A stretch of DNA of 64,000 nucleotides. It comes from Gillisella vitis. GTDB taxonomy: Bacteria > Pseudomonadota > Alphaproteobacteria > Rhizobiales > Rhizobiaceae. A model generated the notes under the pieces. The model saw only the letters and a program-made list of their open reading frames with translations, did not search any database and was not told the DNA's origin. Below, piece by piece: positions 52,041 through 60,941 of the stretch; the first letter of the stretch is position 1, and each line of letters begins with the position of its first letter. The translations under genes and the position numbers were made by a program. The stretch lies in the NCBI GenBank assembly GCA_009744235.1, contig WPHV01000013.1, forward strand, positions 1 through 64,000. Reading direction: 5' to 3'.

Positions 52041-53348
52041 TCAGGCCTTGATGCCCTTGAAGCTGAAGTCGTCCAGCTTGAGTTTGTAGGCGCTCTCGTA
52101 GCGCTTCGTGACAGCGTCGAACTCGCCCGTTTCGATAGACTTGGCATAGTCTGCCTGAGGTCGGTAATCTGCAGGCTTCTCGATGCCGGTGGCAGTGAAG
52201 TAGTCGTCGTACCTGATCGGGGCGAGCGGCGCCTGAGGGTCCCATTTGTCGCCGCTGATGACATGCGACAGCAGCTTCGGATCGAAGGGCAGGTTCGGAT
52301 TGTCCACGTAGCGCGCCAGAACACCATCAACATTGTCTTTGGTGACGAGAAGCCCATTGAACCCCACGAACCTTTCCGGGGCGGACGCCTCATAGCCGTT
52401 CAGAGCATCGAAGAGCCGGGCGACAGCCTGGACACCGTAATAGGCCGGAGACTGGAACGCGGTGGCCGCGACTTTTCCGGCCTTGATTGCCCTGAAGATA
52501 TCGGTTGCGCCATCCGCTCCAACCGTGAGCACTTCCTCACCGGCCTCGATCTTGAGACCGCGCAGCGCTGCCAGAACCCCGGTCAGCGATCCATCATTCT
52601 GGGCGATAATGCCGTTGGGCACGCCGTGGCGGGCGATGAGGTCCTCGGTCGCTTTCTGCCCTTCCTCGGCGCTCCAATTGCCTGGCAGACTTCCGGCGAT
52701 CGTTACACCGGGAAATTCGGCAAGCGCACGCTTCACGGCCGCCGTGCGCAGATTGTCGTAGGATGAACCCTTCGAACCGGTGATATGCAGGAATTTGGCG
52801 TCCGGCCCGAACTTCTTCACCGCCAGGCCAATGGTGTATTTGACGGCTTCATACATATTACCGCCGCGATTTCCGTCCTCACGCGCAACGATTGCCTGCG
52901 CAAAGCCGGTTCCGGCGTCAATCGGAGATGTCCAGGGAATGTTGTTGCCGACATTGACCACATAGCCGCCGCCCTCTTGCGCTGTCCGGGCAATCCGCTT
53001 CAGACTGCTCCCGTCGGCGCTGACGATGAGGAAGAGTTTTGCACCTGCCGCAGCGGCGGACTGCGCCTGCGTAACGGCCGTGCCATCGTTGAGGTTGAAC
53101 GTCGTCGAACTATAGGGAAGGCCGAGAACAGCTGCGGCCCGCTTTGCCGCATCGTTGATGATGGTGTTCCATTCATTGCTCAGCAGCAAAAGCTGATGCA
53201 GCGGAGCGGATTTAAAACTCTGAGCGCGTGCTTCCCAGCTGGGCAGAAATCCACTTCCCGCCACGGCAAGACCCGCCCCTGCCTGGAGCAGACGGCGGCG
53301 AGAAAGCGAGCTTGATAAGGGTGAAGAAGTTACTTTAGATGAAGTCAT
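52041..53348 (-). CDS. Sugar ABC transporter substrate-binding protein (Peripla_BP_4 type, Tat signal)
   Basis: A 435-aa periplasmic binding protein with a twin-arginine signal (SLSRRRLLQAGAGLAVAGSG). The mature part has the ribose-binding-like pattern AQSAAAAGAKLFLIVSADGS, FLHITGSKGSSYDNLRTAA, GIIAQNDGSLTGVLAALRG and VGADGATDIFRAIKAGKVAAT. It is larger than typical ribose-binding proteins owing to a C-terminal extension (DKWDPQAPLAPIRYDDYF). It is first in the transporter operon; ligand unknown. Confidence 0.85.
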   Translation of the reverse strand: MTSSKVTSSPLSSSLSRRRLLQAGAGLAVAGSGFLPSWEARAQSFKSAPLHQLLLLSNEWNTIINDAAKRAAAVLGLPYSSTTFNLNDGTAVTQAQSAAAAGAKLFLIVSADGSSLKRIARTAQEGGGYVVNVGNNIPWTSPIDAGTGFAQAIVAREDGNRGGNMYEAVKYTIGLAVKKFGPDAKFLHITGSKGSSYDNLRTAAVKRALAEFPGVTIAGSLPGNWSAEEGQKATEDLIARHGVPNGIIAQNDGSLTGVLAALRGLKIEAGEEVLTVGADGATDIFRAIKAGKVAATAFQSPAYYGVQAVARLFDALNGYEASAPERFVGFNGLLVTKDNVDGVLARYVDNPNLPFDPKLLSHVISGDKWDPQAPLAPIRYDDYFTATGIEKPADYRPQADYAKSIETGEFDAVTKRYESAYKLKLDDFSFKGIKA

Positions 53349-53480
53349 TTGAAGGATCCTTTCATAGGGTGAATTGGCTTATGCGGTTTGAGGTAGAGGC
53401 AATTGGGCAGTTCTACTGGGGTAGTTGCCTTGGCGTTTTCACAGCCGCGGCCGCCGCCAGTTGAAGTCCTGGCGAGCTCC

Positions 53481-54311
53481 TTATTCATAAAATCCGTCCG
53501 TGGATTTGATCAGGCTCGCAAACTGCTCCCGGTCGTGACCGAAGAGGACTTTGAGAGAACGGGATTCGGCGTATTTCCTGATATAGCTGACCGTCCGATC
53601 GTAACCGATCGTATCGTGGAGAACGCCGGCTCGGCGGGCCGGAGGACCATAATTTGTGGCGGTGTAACAAGCGTCTGAAACGAGCAGAAACCCGGGCCGC
53701 TTCTCAAGCTCCACGGCAATACCCAACATCCCGGCAGCATGGCCGCTTCCGAAGTTGAGCAGGGTCACTCCAGGCGCGAGTTCTCTTTCTCTCTCATCGC
53801 GACTGACAAGATCCCAGTTTCGTGGGGCCGCAAACCACGCCTCGATATCCTTGACGATGTAAGGCGACGAATGATCCCCCGTCGCGAAATACCGGACTGC
53901 GGTTGCGAATTCATCTTCATGTGCAATCAGCCTCGACTTTCCGAAATACTCGACGCAACCGGCGTGATCATTGTGAAGATGCGACAGGACCACCGTCGAA
54001 ATTTCGTCCGGTGAAAGGCCGAGCTGCCTCAGCCGTTCCGGCAGATTGCATTCCGACGCCCCGATATAGGGCGCGTTCAGTTGCGATTGCGCGGGCCACC
54101 GGCCATTCGTTCCCATGCATTCCGGGTGACATCCTGTGTCGTAGAGGACCGTGGCATCGGTGCATTGGATGAGGTAGGCGGAGACCGGAATGTCGATCAG
54201 ACGACTACTCACCGTCGGCTTCTGCGGCGTGACAAAAGTGGAGTTGGCGATGATGAAGTTTTCGTCGACACGAATTTCACCCAGGTCGAGAACGAACAGC
54301 TTATTTCCCAT
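53481..54311 (-). CDS. N-acyl-homoserine-lactonase-family metallo-beta-lactamase-fold hydrolase
   Basis: A 276-aa MBL-fold protein similar in length and motif spacing to BlcC/AttM lactonases of Agrobacterium. Zinc motif LSHLHNDHAG (HxHxDH, ~residues 108-117), FGSGHAAGM (third His ligand region), VSDACYT (bridging Asp) and LFGHDREQF (last His). BlcC-type enzymes open gamma-butyrolactone or acyl-homoserine lactones. It sits between an acyl-CoA-dehydrogenase-like gene and the sugar ABC operon. It may act on a pathway lactone or on the plasmid's own TraI signal; sequence cannot decide. Confidence 0.8.
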   Translation of the reverse strand: MGNKLFVLDLGEIRVDENFIIANSTFVTPQKPTVSSRLIDIPVSAYLIQCTDATVLYDTGCHPECMGTNGRWPAQSQLNAPYIGASECNLPERLRQLGLSPDEISTVVLSHLHNDHAGCVEYFGKSRLIAHEDEFATAVRYFATGDHSSPYIVKDIEAWFAAPRNWDLVSRDERERELAPGVTLLNFGSGHAAGMLGIAVELEKRPGFLLVSDACYTATNYGPPARRAGVLHDTIGYDRTVSYIRKYAESRSLKVLFGHDREQFASLIKSTDGFYE

Positions 54312-54390
54312 AAGATCTCCTAATTAAGTCACGCGATCTGGTTCAGCGCCGGCTGAGGTGAGGTTGACCAGCCTCGACGCGAAACATCCG

Positions 54391-55605
54391 CTAGGCCTTT
54401 CCAATGCCGGTGGTCCAAAGATCCGGCGGCAGGCTGCGGTTAACCGCGAAATCACCGATCTGACGCTCCTTGTAGATGACCGGATTGTGGGAGGAGATGG
54501 CGCGGGCGTTTCGCCAATAGCGATCCAGCCCCAACTCGTTGCTGAGCGCAGACGCTCCCAGTCCGTCGAAGAGGACGGTCGTCGCATCGAGGATGAGTTG
54601 GTGGACGACGACCTGTGCCTGGTAAATCTGCACCTCGAGTTTGCCGATCTCCGTTCTTTCCCTGCAGCCTTTAGCAACAGCGCGGTGATAGGCGTCGGCG
54701 GCTGAAAGTACGATCGAGTTTGCCCCGTGCGCATTGGCAAACACCTTACCGACGAGCTGGAGCACCTGCGGATCGTCGCTCGCGGTGCTGGCAGCCGCGT
54801 GGGAATATGTCCGTTTGCGTGACCGCACATAGTCCGCAACGGCAGTGGACGCCCCCCGCCCGATTCCGACAAGCGTTGCCAGATGGGCCAATTGAGCGAA
54901 GGCCGTCAGGAACGGCCACCGCGATGCCGATGGCGCAATATCGTCATCGTGCAGAAGGACCTGATCGAATACGGCGGTCCCACTGGCGGTCAGTCTCTGT
55001 CCGAAACCGTTCCAGTCATCGACAATGGACGTTCCTGGCGCCGTCGTTTTTATAAGCGCTATGATCAGCTCGTCAGCATTGTTCAAGCCGCTGACAGTCA
55101 TCCATTCCGAGAACAGAGCGCCGGTCGTATAGAATTTCTGGCCGTTGAGACGATGGCCCTCATTGGTTTTTATGATGGAAGTCGAAAATTTGCCAAGCGT
55201 GGCATTTCCAACCTCCGTCGCTGCAGCGGAGATGATCTCCCCGGATCCGATGATGTCGATGCAACGCCTCGTCCAGGCGTTGGATGGTTCGTCGAGAAGC
55301 TGTCCGAGCAATCCGAAATGGGCGCGGAAGATCTGCGCGACATTCGAGTCTGCCTCTGCAAGCTCGACGAGCAATGCAAGGAGTTCCAGCGGTGTCGCTC
55401 CCAAACCGCCTTTATCTTTGGGGAGAAGCAGCGCACCGAATTTGAGCGCTTTCAGCCTTGCGACTTCATCGCGCGGGAGTGTGCGTGTCGCATCTCTTTG
55501 GCGCGAGCCTTCGGCGATTTCGGCGAACACCGGCCGGAAAATTGCCACGAGTGTGCGGAATGCGGGTGTGTCGATTGTCGGCCAGGTATGAGGATGATGG
55601 GTCAA
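54391..55605 (-). CDS. Acyl-CoA-dehydrogenase-fold flavin monooxygenase (SfnB/DszC-like)
   Basis: A 404-aa member of the acyl-CoA dehydrogenase superfamily. Landmarks: LPKDKGGLGATPLELLALLVELAEADSNVAQIFRAH, LNGQKFYTTGALFSEWMTV, and a C-terminal helical domain ending in RYWRNARAISSHNP. The absence of a CoA-type catalytic Glu and this pattern fit reduced-flavin oxygenases such as SfnB and DszC, used in organosulfur metabolism. It accompanies two luciferase-like oxygenases and a peptide-type ABC transporter on the same strand. Confidence 0.8.
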   Translation of the reverse strand: MTHHPHTWPTIDTPAFRTLVAIFRPVFAEIAEGSRQRDATRTLPRDEVARLKALKFGALLLPKDKGGLGATPLELLALLVELAEADSNVAQIFRAHFGLLGQLLDEPSNAWTRRCIDIIGSGEIISAAATEVGNATLGKFSTSIIKTNEGHRLNGQKFYTTGALFSEWMTVSGLNNADELIIALIKTTAPGTSIVDDWNGFGQRLTASGTAVFDQVLLHDDDIAPSASRWPFLTAFAQLAHLATLVGIGRGASTAVADYVRSRKRTYSHAAASTASDDPQVLQLVGKVFANAHGANSIVLSAADAYHRAVAKGCRERTEIGKLEVQIYQAQVVVHQLILDATTVLFDGLGASALSNELGLDRYWRNARAISSHNPVIYKERQIGDFAVNRSLPPDLWTTGIGKA

Positions 55606-55693
55606 GGGCGTTCACTTACAATTTGGAAATAATGACGGTGTTGTCGCGCTACGTGGCAGGCGGCGCCTGTGGAGCCCGCCTGCCGGATAAAGC

Positions 55694-57289
55694 TCAGCTT
55701 CCCAGCCACGCAGCGGCGAAGTCGACCGAATGCCCGGACGAATCCTCGGTGTGGTTGTGCAGCGTCTTGCGATAGAGCGTCAGGTTCTGGAACTGAACGA
55801 GGTTTACCGCCGGCAGATCGCGGTGAAGGATGTGTTGGAACCTGACGAAGTATTCTTTGCGCTTCGCCGGATCGATTTCGATCGATCCTTTCTCGAAGAT
55901 CTCATCGACCTCGGCATTGCTGTAGCCGGAGTGATTGGACCACGGCACGCCCTTCTTGATGTTCTTCGACCAGTAGCCGCGCTGGATGCCGTCCGTCGGA
56001 TCATAACCGTTGGCAAGATGCTGGAGGTCGATATCGAAGGCCGCGTCGGTATAGACGCTCTTGATGTAGGTCGCGTAGTCGTAGCTCTGGATCGCCACGT
56101 CGACGCCGATGTCGCCGAAGGCGGATCGGAGGAATTCTGCGCCGACACGGGTTGGCCCGTAGACAGGATTGTAGGTAAGGCGCAGCGCGAACCGTTTCCC
56201 ATCACCACCACGCTTGTGGCCGGCCTCATCAAGAAGCGCTTCCGCCTTGGCCTTGTCGAAGGCATAGAAGCCGATACTTGGATCGTGATATTCTGCCATC
56301 GACGGTGCAATCGCGGTCGGGGACGGCACAGCATATCCCTTCCAGACGAGACGGATGTAGTCGTCGATATTGATGGCGTGAGCGAAAGCCTGGCGAACAC
56401 GCAGATCGCTGAGAATCGGATGATCCAGACGGAAAAACAACTGGTTCAGACTGCCTTCAAGCTCGTAACCGCGAGTCTCGACGCCGAAGCGCGGATCGTC
56501 GCCAAGGCGCTTGATCTCGTCGAGCGGCACGGGTGTGTGATAGCCTACATCGACGTCTCCCGCCTCGAAAGCCGCCCCGCGGGCGCTGACATCAACGATA
56601 AACCGTGTCACCACAGCATCGAGCAGGGGCAGATCCTTGATCCAGTAATCGGGATTGCGTTCGAGCAGGATATGGCTGCCGCGTTCCCACTCCTTGAACA
56701 CGTAGGGGCCCGTGCCTATCGGTTTTGCGTTATAGGGGTTCGCCCGAATATCCGTCTCTTCGTAGAGGTGTTTCGGGATGATGGGCGAAGCGATGCCGGA
56801 AAGGGCCGGCAACAGGAATGGAACCGGTGTCTTGAACTGGGCGACGACCGTCAGTGGATCGGGCGTGTCGATCTTTTCGAGCGATGCAAACGTCACACGC
56901 CGGCGCGGATGGGTTTCCTTCAACGTCAGCAGCGAGAATGCAACGTCCGCGGAGGTGAACGGTTGACCGTCATGCCACTTGATGCCCGGGCGCAGGTGAA
57001 AAGTGTAGGTCTTTCCATCCGCGCTGATATCCCAGCTCTCCGCAAGATGTGGTTTGAAGGTCCGGTCGAAACTGACCTTCAACAACCCTTCGATGACACG
57101 GGAACCGACGCCGGCGTTGCCGGTGTTCTGGAACAATTCGATGAGCATGGCGGGTTCGCTGGCGGCGACGATGCGGGCGGTACCGCCACGCACCGGCGTA
57201 GTTTGAGCGAACGAAATACCGGGTATGGCGGTACCCAATGCGCCGATTCCGAGGGCGGCGTTGAACGTCCGGCGCGACAGTTTGATCAT
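55694..57289 (-). CDS. ABC substrate-binding protein, family 5
   Basis: A 531-aa periplasmic binding protein of the oligopeptide family with a Tat-like signal (LSRRTFNAALGIGALGTAI). Family segments: GLLKVSFDRTFKPHLAESWDISADGKTYTFHLRPGIKWHDG and DLRVRQAFAHAINIDDYIRL. It is distinct in sequence from the AccA pair. It lies 57 bp downstream of the fused ATPase gene and completes a second dipeptide-type transporter; the ligand is probably the substrate of the adjacent oxygenases (inference). Confidence 0.88.
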   Translation of the reverse strand: MIKLSRRTFNAALGIGALGTAIPGISFAQTTPVRGGTARIVAASEPAMLIELFQNTGNAGVGSRVIEGLLKVSFDRTFKPHLAESWDISADGKTYTFHLRPGIKWHDGQPFTSADVAFSLLTLKETHPRRRVTFASLEKIDTPDPLTVVAQFKTPVPFLLPALSGIASPIIPKHLYEETDIRANPYNAKPIGTGPYVFKEWERGSHILLERNPDYWIKDLPLLDAVVTRFIVDVSARGAAFEAGDVDVGYHTPVPLDEIKRLGDDPRFGVETRGYELEGSLNQLFFRLDHPILSDLRVRQAFAHAINIDDYIRLVWKGYAVPSPTAIAPSMAEYHDPSIGFYAFDKAKAEALLDEAGHKRGGDGKRFALRLTYNPVYGPTRVGAEFLRSAFGDIGVDVAIQSYDYATYIKSVYTDAAFDIDLQHLANGYDPTDGIQRGYWSKNIKKGVPWSNHSGYSNAEVDEIFEKGSIEIDPAKRKEYFVRFQHILHRDLPAVNLVQFQNLTLYRKTLHNHTEDSSGHSVDFAAAWLGS

Positions 57290-57346
57290 GAAATTCTCCT
57301 GGCTCGTGAAGTTTCGGGTTCTGTTGTTTTAGGGAGTCCGTTGCCG

Positions 57347-59017
57347 TTACGAAGCTGCTGCGATCAGCTTCCTCGTGTATTCATGGGAGGGATTGCTCCA
57401 TAGATTTTGGTGGTTGCCGCGCTCGATGATGTGTCCATCCTTCATGACCATGATCCTGTCCGAGATGTATTTCACGACAGCCAGATCGTGGGAGATGAAG
57501 AGATAGGAAAGACCGGCTTCCTCCTTGAGATCGGCAAGCAAGTTGAGAATTTGCGCCTGAACGGACACGTCGAGTGCCGATACCGGTTCGTCGCAGATGA
57601 CGAGCGAGGGCCGCACGATCAGGGCTCTGGCAATCGCGATCCGTTGACGCTGCCCACCGGAGAATTCATGGGGAAAGCGCTCCACCGCCGAACGTGGCAG
57701 GCGGACCTGGTCGAGAGCTTCGCTTATGCGCGATTGCCTGTCGGCGGAATTGCGATACTTGTGTGCATGCAGCACGCTATCGAGAATATCTCCAACGGTC
57801 CGGCGCGGGTTTAGGGAAGAATAAGGATCCTGGAAGATCATCTGCACGCGCCCGCGGAAGGCGCGCAGGTCGGCTCCACCTGCGTGGGTGATGTCCTGAC
57901 CTTCGAACAGGATCTGTCCGCCGGCAACGGGTATCAGACGGCTGAGCGCCTTTGAAAGCGAAGACTTGCCGCTACCGGATTCTCCGACCAGCCCGAGCGT
58001 TTCGCCGCGCAGGAGTTCGAAGGTCACACGATCGACGGCAGGCGGTGTCTTGCTAGCGGGGTCATAGCGAACCGTGAGATCCTCGACTTCCAGAAGCGCA
58101 TCTGCCGTTGCATTGGTGCGCGGTTCCGCTGCAACCGGCGGGCTACGGATCTCGAAGCTGGTTGTGCCGTTGCTGTTCCTGTGGGTCCGGATCTCGTTCA
58201 GCCGCTCCGATGAAGCGTGGCGCCCATCGCCGAGACGGATCGATGCGCCGATCAGCCCTTTCGTGTAGGGATGCTGGCTCTCCTGAAACAGATGCTCTGC
58301 CTTGAGCTCTTCCATCCTTTTGCCGTTGTGCATGACGACCACGCGGTCGGTCCAGCGCGACACCAGTGTCAGATCGTGGGAGATGAGAAGCAGGCCCATG
58401 GACAGATCGCGCCGAAGACGATCGATCAATTCGAGGATCTGGCTCTGGATCGTCGAGTCGAGAGCCGTGGTCGGTTCGTCTGCGATCAGCAGGAGCGGCG
58501 TGAGCGCGATCGCCTGGGCGATCATGGCACGCTGTCTCTGGCCCCCGGACAGTTCGTGTGGATAGGACGCGATACGACGGTGTGGTTCCGGCATTGACAC
58601 CAGATCGAGTAATTCCAGAACCCGCGAACGTGCAGCCTTCCGGGACAGCCGTTCATGGGCGTGCAGTACCTCGGCGATCTGGTCTCCGACCGTATAGACC
58701 GGATTGAGAGCGCTCATCGGCTCCTGGAAGATCATGCCGATCCGGGGTCCGAGAATGGGCCGCCATGCCTTGGGTGGGAGGCGGAAGAGATCCAGGCCAT
58801 CGAAGGTCACCTCGCCGCTGCTGGACGCTTCGTCCGGCAGGAGGTTGGACAGCGCAAGGGCAGTCGTGCTTTTCCCGCAACCGGATTCGCCGACCAGAGC
58901 GACAGCCTCGCCGGCGGCGATGTCGAAGGAAAGGTTCTCGACGGCAACCGCTTCACCGCTCCGGCTGTGATATCGGACTGAGAGGTCGCGGACACCAAGC
59001 AAAGGTATCGCCATCAT
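57347..59017 (-). CDS. Fused peptide-type ABC transporter ATPase (DppD-DppF fusion)
   Basis: A 556-aa protein with two complete NBDs. NBD1: Walker A GESGCGKSTTAL, signature LSGGQRQRAMIAQAI, Walker B LLIADEPTTALD. NBD2: Walker A GESGSGKSSLSK, signature FSGGQRQRIAIARAL, Walker B LVICDEPVSALD. A linker around residue 270-310 joins them. The start (ATG 59017) overlaps the upstream permease stop (ATGA). It replaces the two separate ATPases of typical Opp/Dpp systems. Confidence 0.9.
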   Translation of the reverse strand: MMAIPLLGVRDLSVRYHSRSGEAVAVENLSFDIAAGEAVALVGESGCGKSTTALALSNLLPDEASSSGEVTFDGLDLFRLPPKAWRPILGPRIGMIFQEPMSALNPVYTVGDQIAEVLHAHERLSRKAARSRVLELLDLVSMPEPHRRIASYPHELSGGQRQRAMIAQAIALTPLLLIADEPTTALDSTIQSQILELIDRLRRDLSMGLLLISHDLTLVSRWTDRVVVMHNGKRMEELKAEHLFQESQHPYTKGLIGASIRLGDGRHASSERLNEIRTHRNSNGTTSFEIRSPPVAAEPRTNATADALLEVEDLTVRYDPASKTPPAVDRVTFELLRGETLGLVGESGSGKSSLSKALSRLIPVAGGQILFEGQDITHAGGADLRAFRGRVQMIFQDPYSSLNPRRTVGDILDSVLHAHKYRNSADRQSRISEALDQVRLPRSAVERFPHEFSGGQRQRIAIARALIVRPSLVICDEPVSALDVSVQAQILNLLADLKEEAGLSYLFISHDLAVVKYISDRIMVMKDGHIIERGNHQNLWSNPSHEYTRKLIAAAS

Positions 59018-59955
59018 TCCACTGCTTTCCGCGAGCGGACTTTGCGCCTGATCCGCGGGTTGAGCGCGTCGTTGAGGCCATCCCCGATGAGGTTGAGCGC
59101 CAGCACGGTGAGGACGATGCACCCACCGGGCATGAGCGTGAGGTACCAGTGGCTGCGGATCACCTCGCGGCTGGCGCCGATCATTGATCCCCAGGTGACG
59201 GTATTCGGATCGCTAAGCCCCATGAAGGACAGCGCAGATTCCATCAGGATCGCCGAGGCAACCATGATCGATGAGACCACGATGAGCGAGGGCAGGGCGT
59301 TGGGCAGGATTTCCTGCAGAATGATCCGTGGCGCCGAAATGCCAGACGCCCTGGCAGCCATGACGAAATCCTTCTCCCGGATCGAGCGGAACTCGGCGCG
59401 GGTGAGACGCGCGATCATCGCCCAGGACACAAGTGCGATGCCGACGATGACCGTACCGATTGTCGGTGTCGCGAAGGCGACGAGAACGACCAGCAGGACG
59501 AAGCTAGGAATGGTCTGGAATATCTCGATGAACCGGACGATGAGATCGTCGATCCAGCCGCCGCAATAGCCGGCGATGGCTCCAATAAGTCCACCGAACA
59601 CCAGACCGAGAATTGTTGCGGAAATCCCCACCAGCAGCGAGACACGGGCGCCATGTACCAGTCCCGCCCAGACGCTTCGACCGAGTGAATCCGTGCCGAG
59701 TAGAAAGTCCGGATTTTCTCCGGGCCAAAGACGCTCAGGGCCGACAATCGACTGCGGATCGCCCGGAGCCAGCCACGGGGCCAACAGCGCCAGGAGCATT
59801 ATAATGCTGAGTGTCATGAGACCGGCTGTCGCGCCCGGGTTCGAGAGAAAGTCGCGCAGGACCGAGCGCGCAATGACAGGATTGCCGATGTTGCTCCAGG
59901 GGGCTTCACCGGCTGCCATGCGTGCGGTTGAGGATTCGATATCGAAGCCGCTCAT
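59014..59955 (-). CDS. ABC transporter permease, DppC type
   Basis: A 313-aa permease: N-terminal membrane segment, family motif FLLGTDSLGRSVWAGLVHGARVSL (GTDxLGRDxxSR region), five further hydrophobic segments, and the coupling loop MAARASGISAPRIILQEILPNAL. The ATG at 59955 overlaps the stop of the DppB-type gene (ATGA). The open frame upstream to 60018 lies inside that gene and was rejected. Confidence 0.88.
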   Translation of the reverse strand: MSGFDIESSTARMAAGEAPWSNIGNPVIARSVLRDFLSNPGATAGLMTLSIIMLLALLAPWLAPGDPQSIVGPERLWPGENPDFLLGTDSLGRSVWAGLVHGARVSLLVGISATILGLVFGGLIGAIAGYCGGWIDDLIVRFIEIFQTIPSFVLLVVLVAFATPTIGTVIVGIALVSWAMIARLTRAEFRSIREKDFVMAARASGISAPRIILQEILPNALPSLIVVSSIMVASAILMESALSFMGLSDPNTVTWGSMIGASREVIRSHWYLTLMPGGCIVLTVLALNLIGDGLNDALNPRIRRKVRSRKAVE

Positions 59956-60941
59956 CAGCGCACCTCGATTCTGGGATCGAGGGCAGCCTGGATGATGTCG
60001 ACGATAGCGTTGACGCAAATCACCAGGACAGACGAGACCAGCATGATGCCGAGCAACAGCGTATATTCACGCGCCATGACGGCATCAAAGGCAAGCCGAC
60101 CCATGCCTGGCCAACTGAAGACCGTTTCGATGACGATGGCGCCGCCAAGAATGCCGGCCACGTGGATACCGGCCACCGTGGTGATCGGGATGAGCGCGTT
60201 GCGCAGCACGTGGCGAAGGACAACCTGTCGTGGCGCCAGACCCTTCGCCTTTGCGGTGCGGACATGATCCTGCCCGATGACCTCAAGGATAGAAGATCGG
60301 GTGAGACGTGCGTAGATCGCCATGTAATAGAGCGCCAGTGACGTCGCGGGGAGCAATGCATAAGAGGCGCGGTCGATAAGCCAGCCAAAGCCCCCCGAGG
60401 AAGCGCCGATGGTTTTCATGCCGCCAGCCGGTAGCCAGCCGAGCTTCACCGAGAAGACGATGATGAAGATCAATCCGATCCAGAATGTCGGGACTGAGTA
60501 GAACAGCAGCGATGCCACCGAAAGAATGCGATCGGCCGCGCGCGTTGCGTTCAGTGCCATGATCGTGCCAGCTGCGATCCCCACCAGCAGGGCGATGACG
60601 ATCGCAAGAACCATGAGCGTCAGGGTACCCGGCAGACGCTCCATGATGAGATCGGCGACGGGGACACCGTAGCGGGGAGATATGCCGAGACTGAAATGCG
60701 CCAGACTTGTATAGTAGTTCGCAAGCTGATCGAGCAGCGGCAGATCGAGCCCGAAAGCCCGGCGAATGTCGGCCACCGTTTCCTGCGTGGCGGCACCGGA
60801 TTCGGCCGCCATGTAATCGGCGGCATCCCCAGGCGCGAGCTGCAGCACGAAGAAACCGAGCGTGACGATGACGAACATCGTCGGGACCGCCTGAATGAGG
60901 TTGCGTAGCAGACTGCGGCCAACCCGCGTAAGCCTCTTCAT
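59955..60941 (-). CDS. ABC transporter permease, DppB type
   Basis: A 328-aa permease with PTMFVIVTLGFFVLQLAPGDAADYM at the N-terminus, the family segment FSLGISPRYGVPVADLIMERLPGTL, further membrane helices, and the coupling loop TAKAKGLAPRQVVLRHVLRNALIP. The ATG at 60941 overlaps the stop of the monooxygenase gene upstream (ATGA) and has GGGAGG upstream; 60956 is a less likely start. It pairs with the DppC-type subunit. Confidence 0.88.
   Translation of the reverse strand: MKRLTRVGRSLLRNLIQAVPTMFVIVTLGFFVLQLAPGDAADYMAAESGAATQETVADIRRAFGLDLPLLDQLANYYTSLAHFSLGISPRYGVPVADLIMERLPGTLTLMVLAIVIALLVGIAAGTIMALNATRAADRILSVASLLFYSVPTFWIGLIFIIVFSVKLGWLPAGGMKTIGASSGGFGWLIDRASYALLPATSLALYYMAIYARLTRSSILEVIGQDHVRTAKAKGLAPRQVVLRHVLRNALIPITTVAGIHVAGILGGAIVIETVFSWPGMGRLAFDAVMAREYTLLLGIMLVSSVLVICVNAIVDIIQAALDPRIEVR

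Noticed and set aside
55730..57403. 557-codon open frame on the plus strand
   Set aside because: It is exactly antisense to the family-5 binding protein gene at 55694-57289, which has a signal peptide and clear family motifs. High GC content makes long antisense frames common here.
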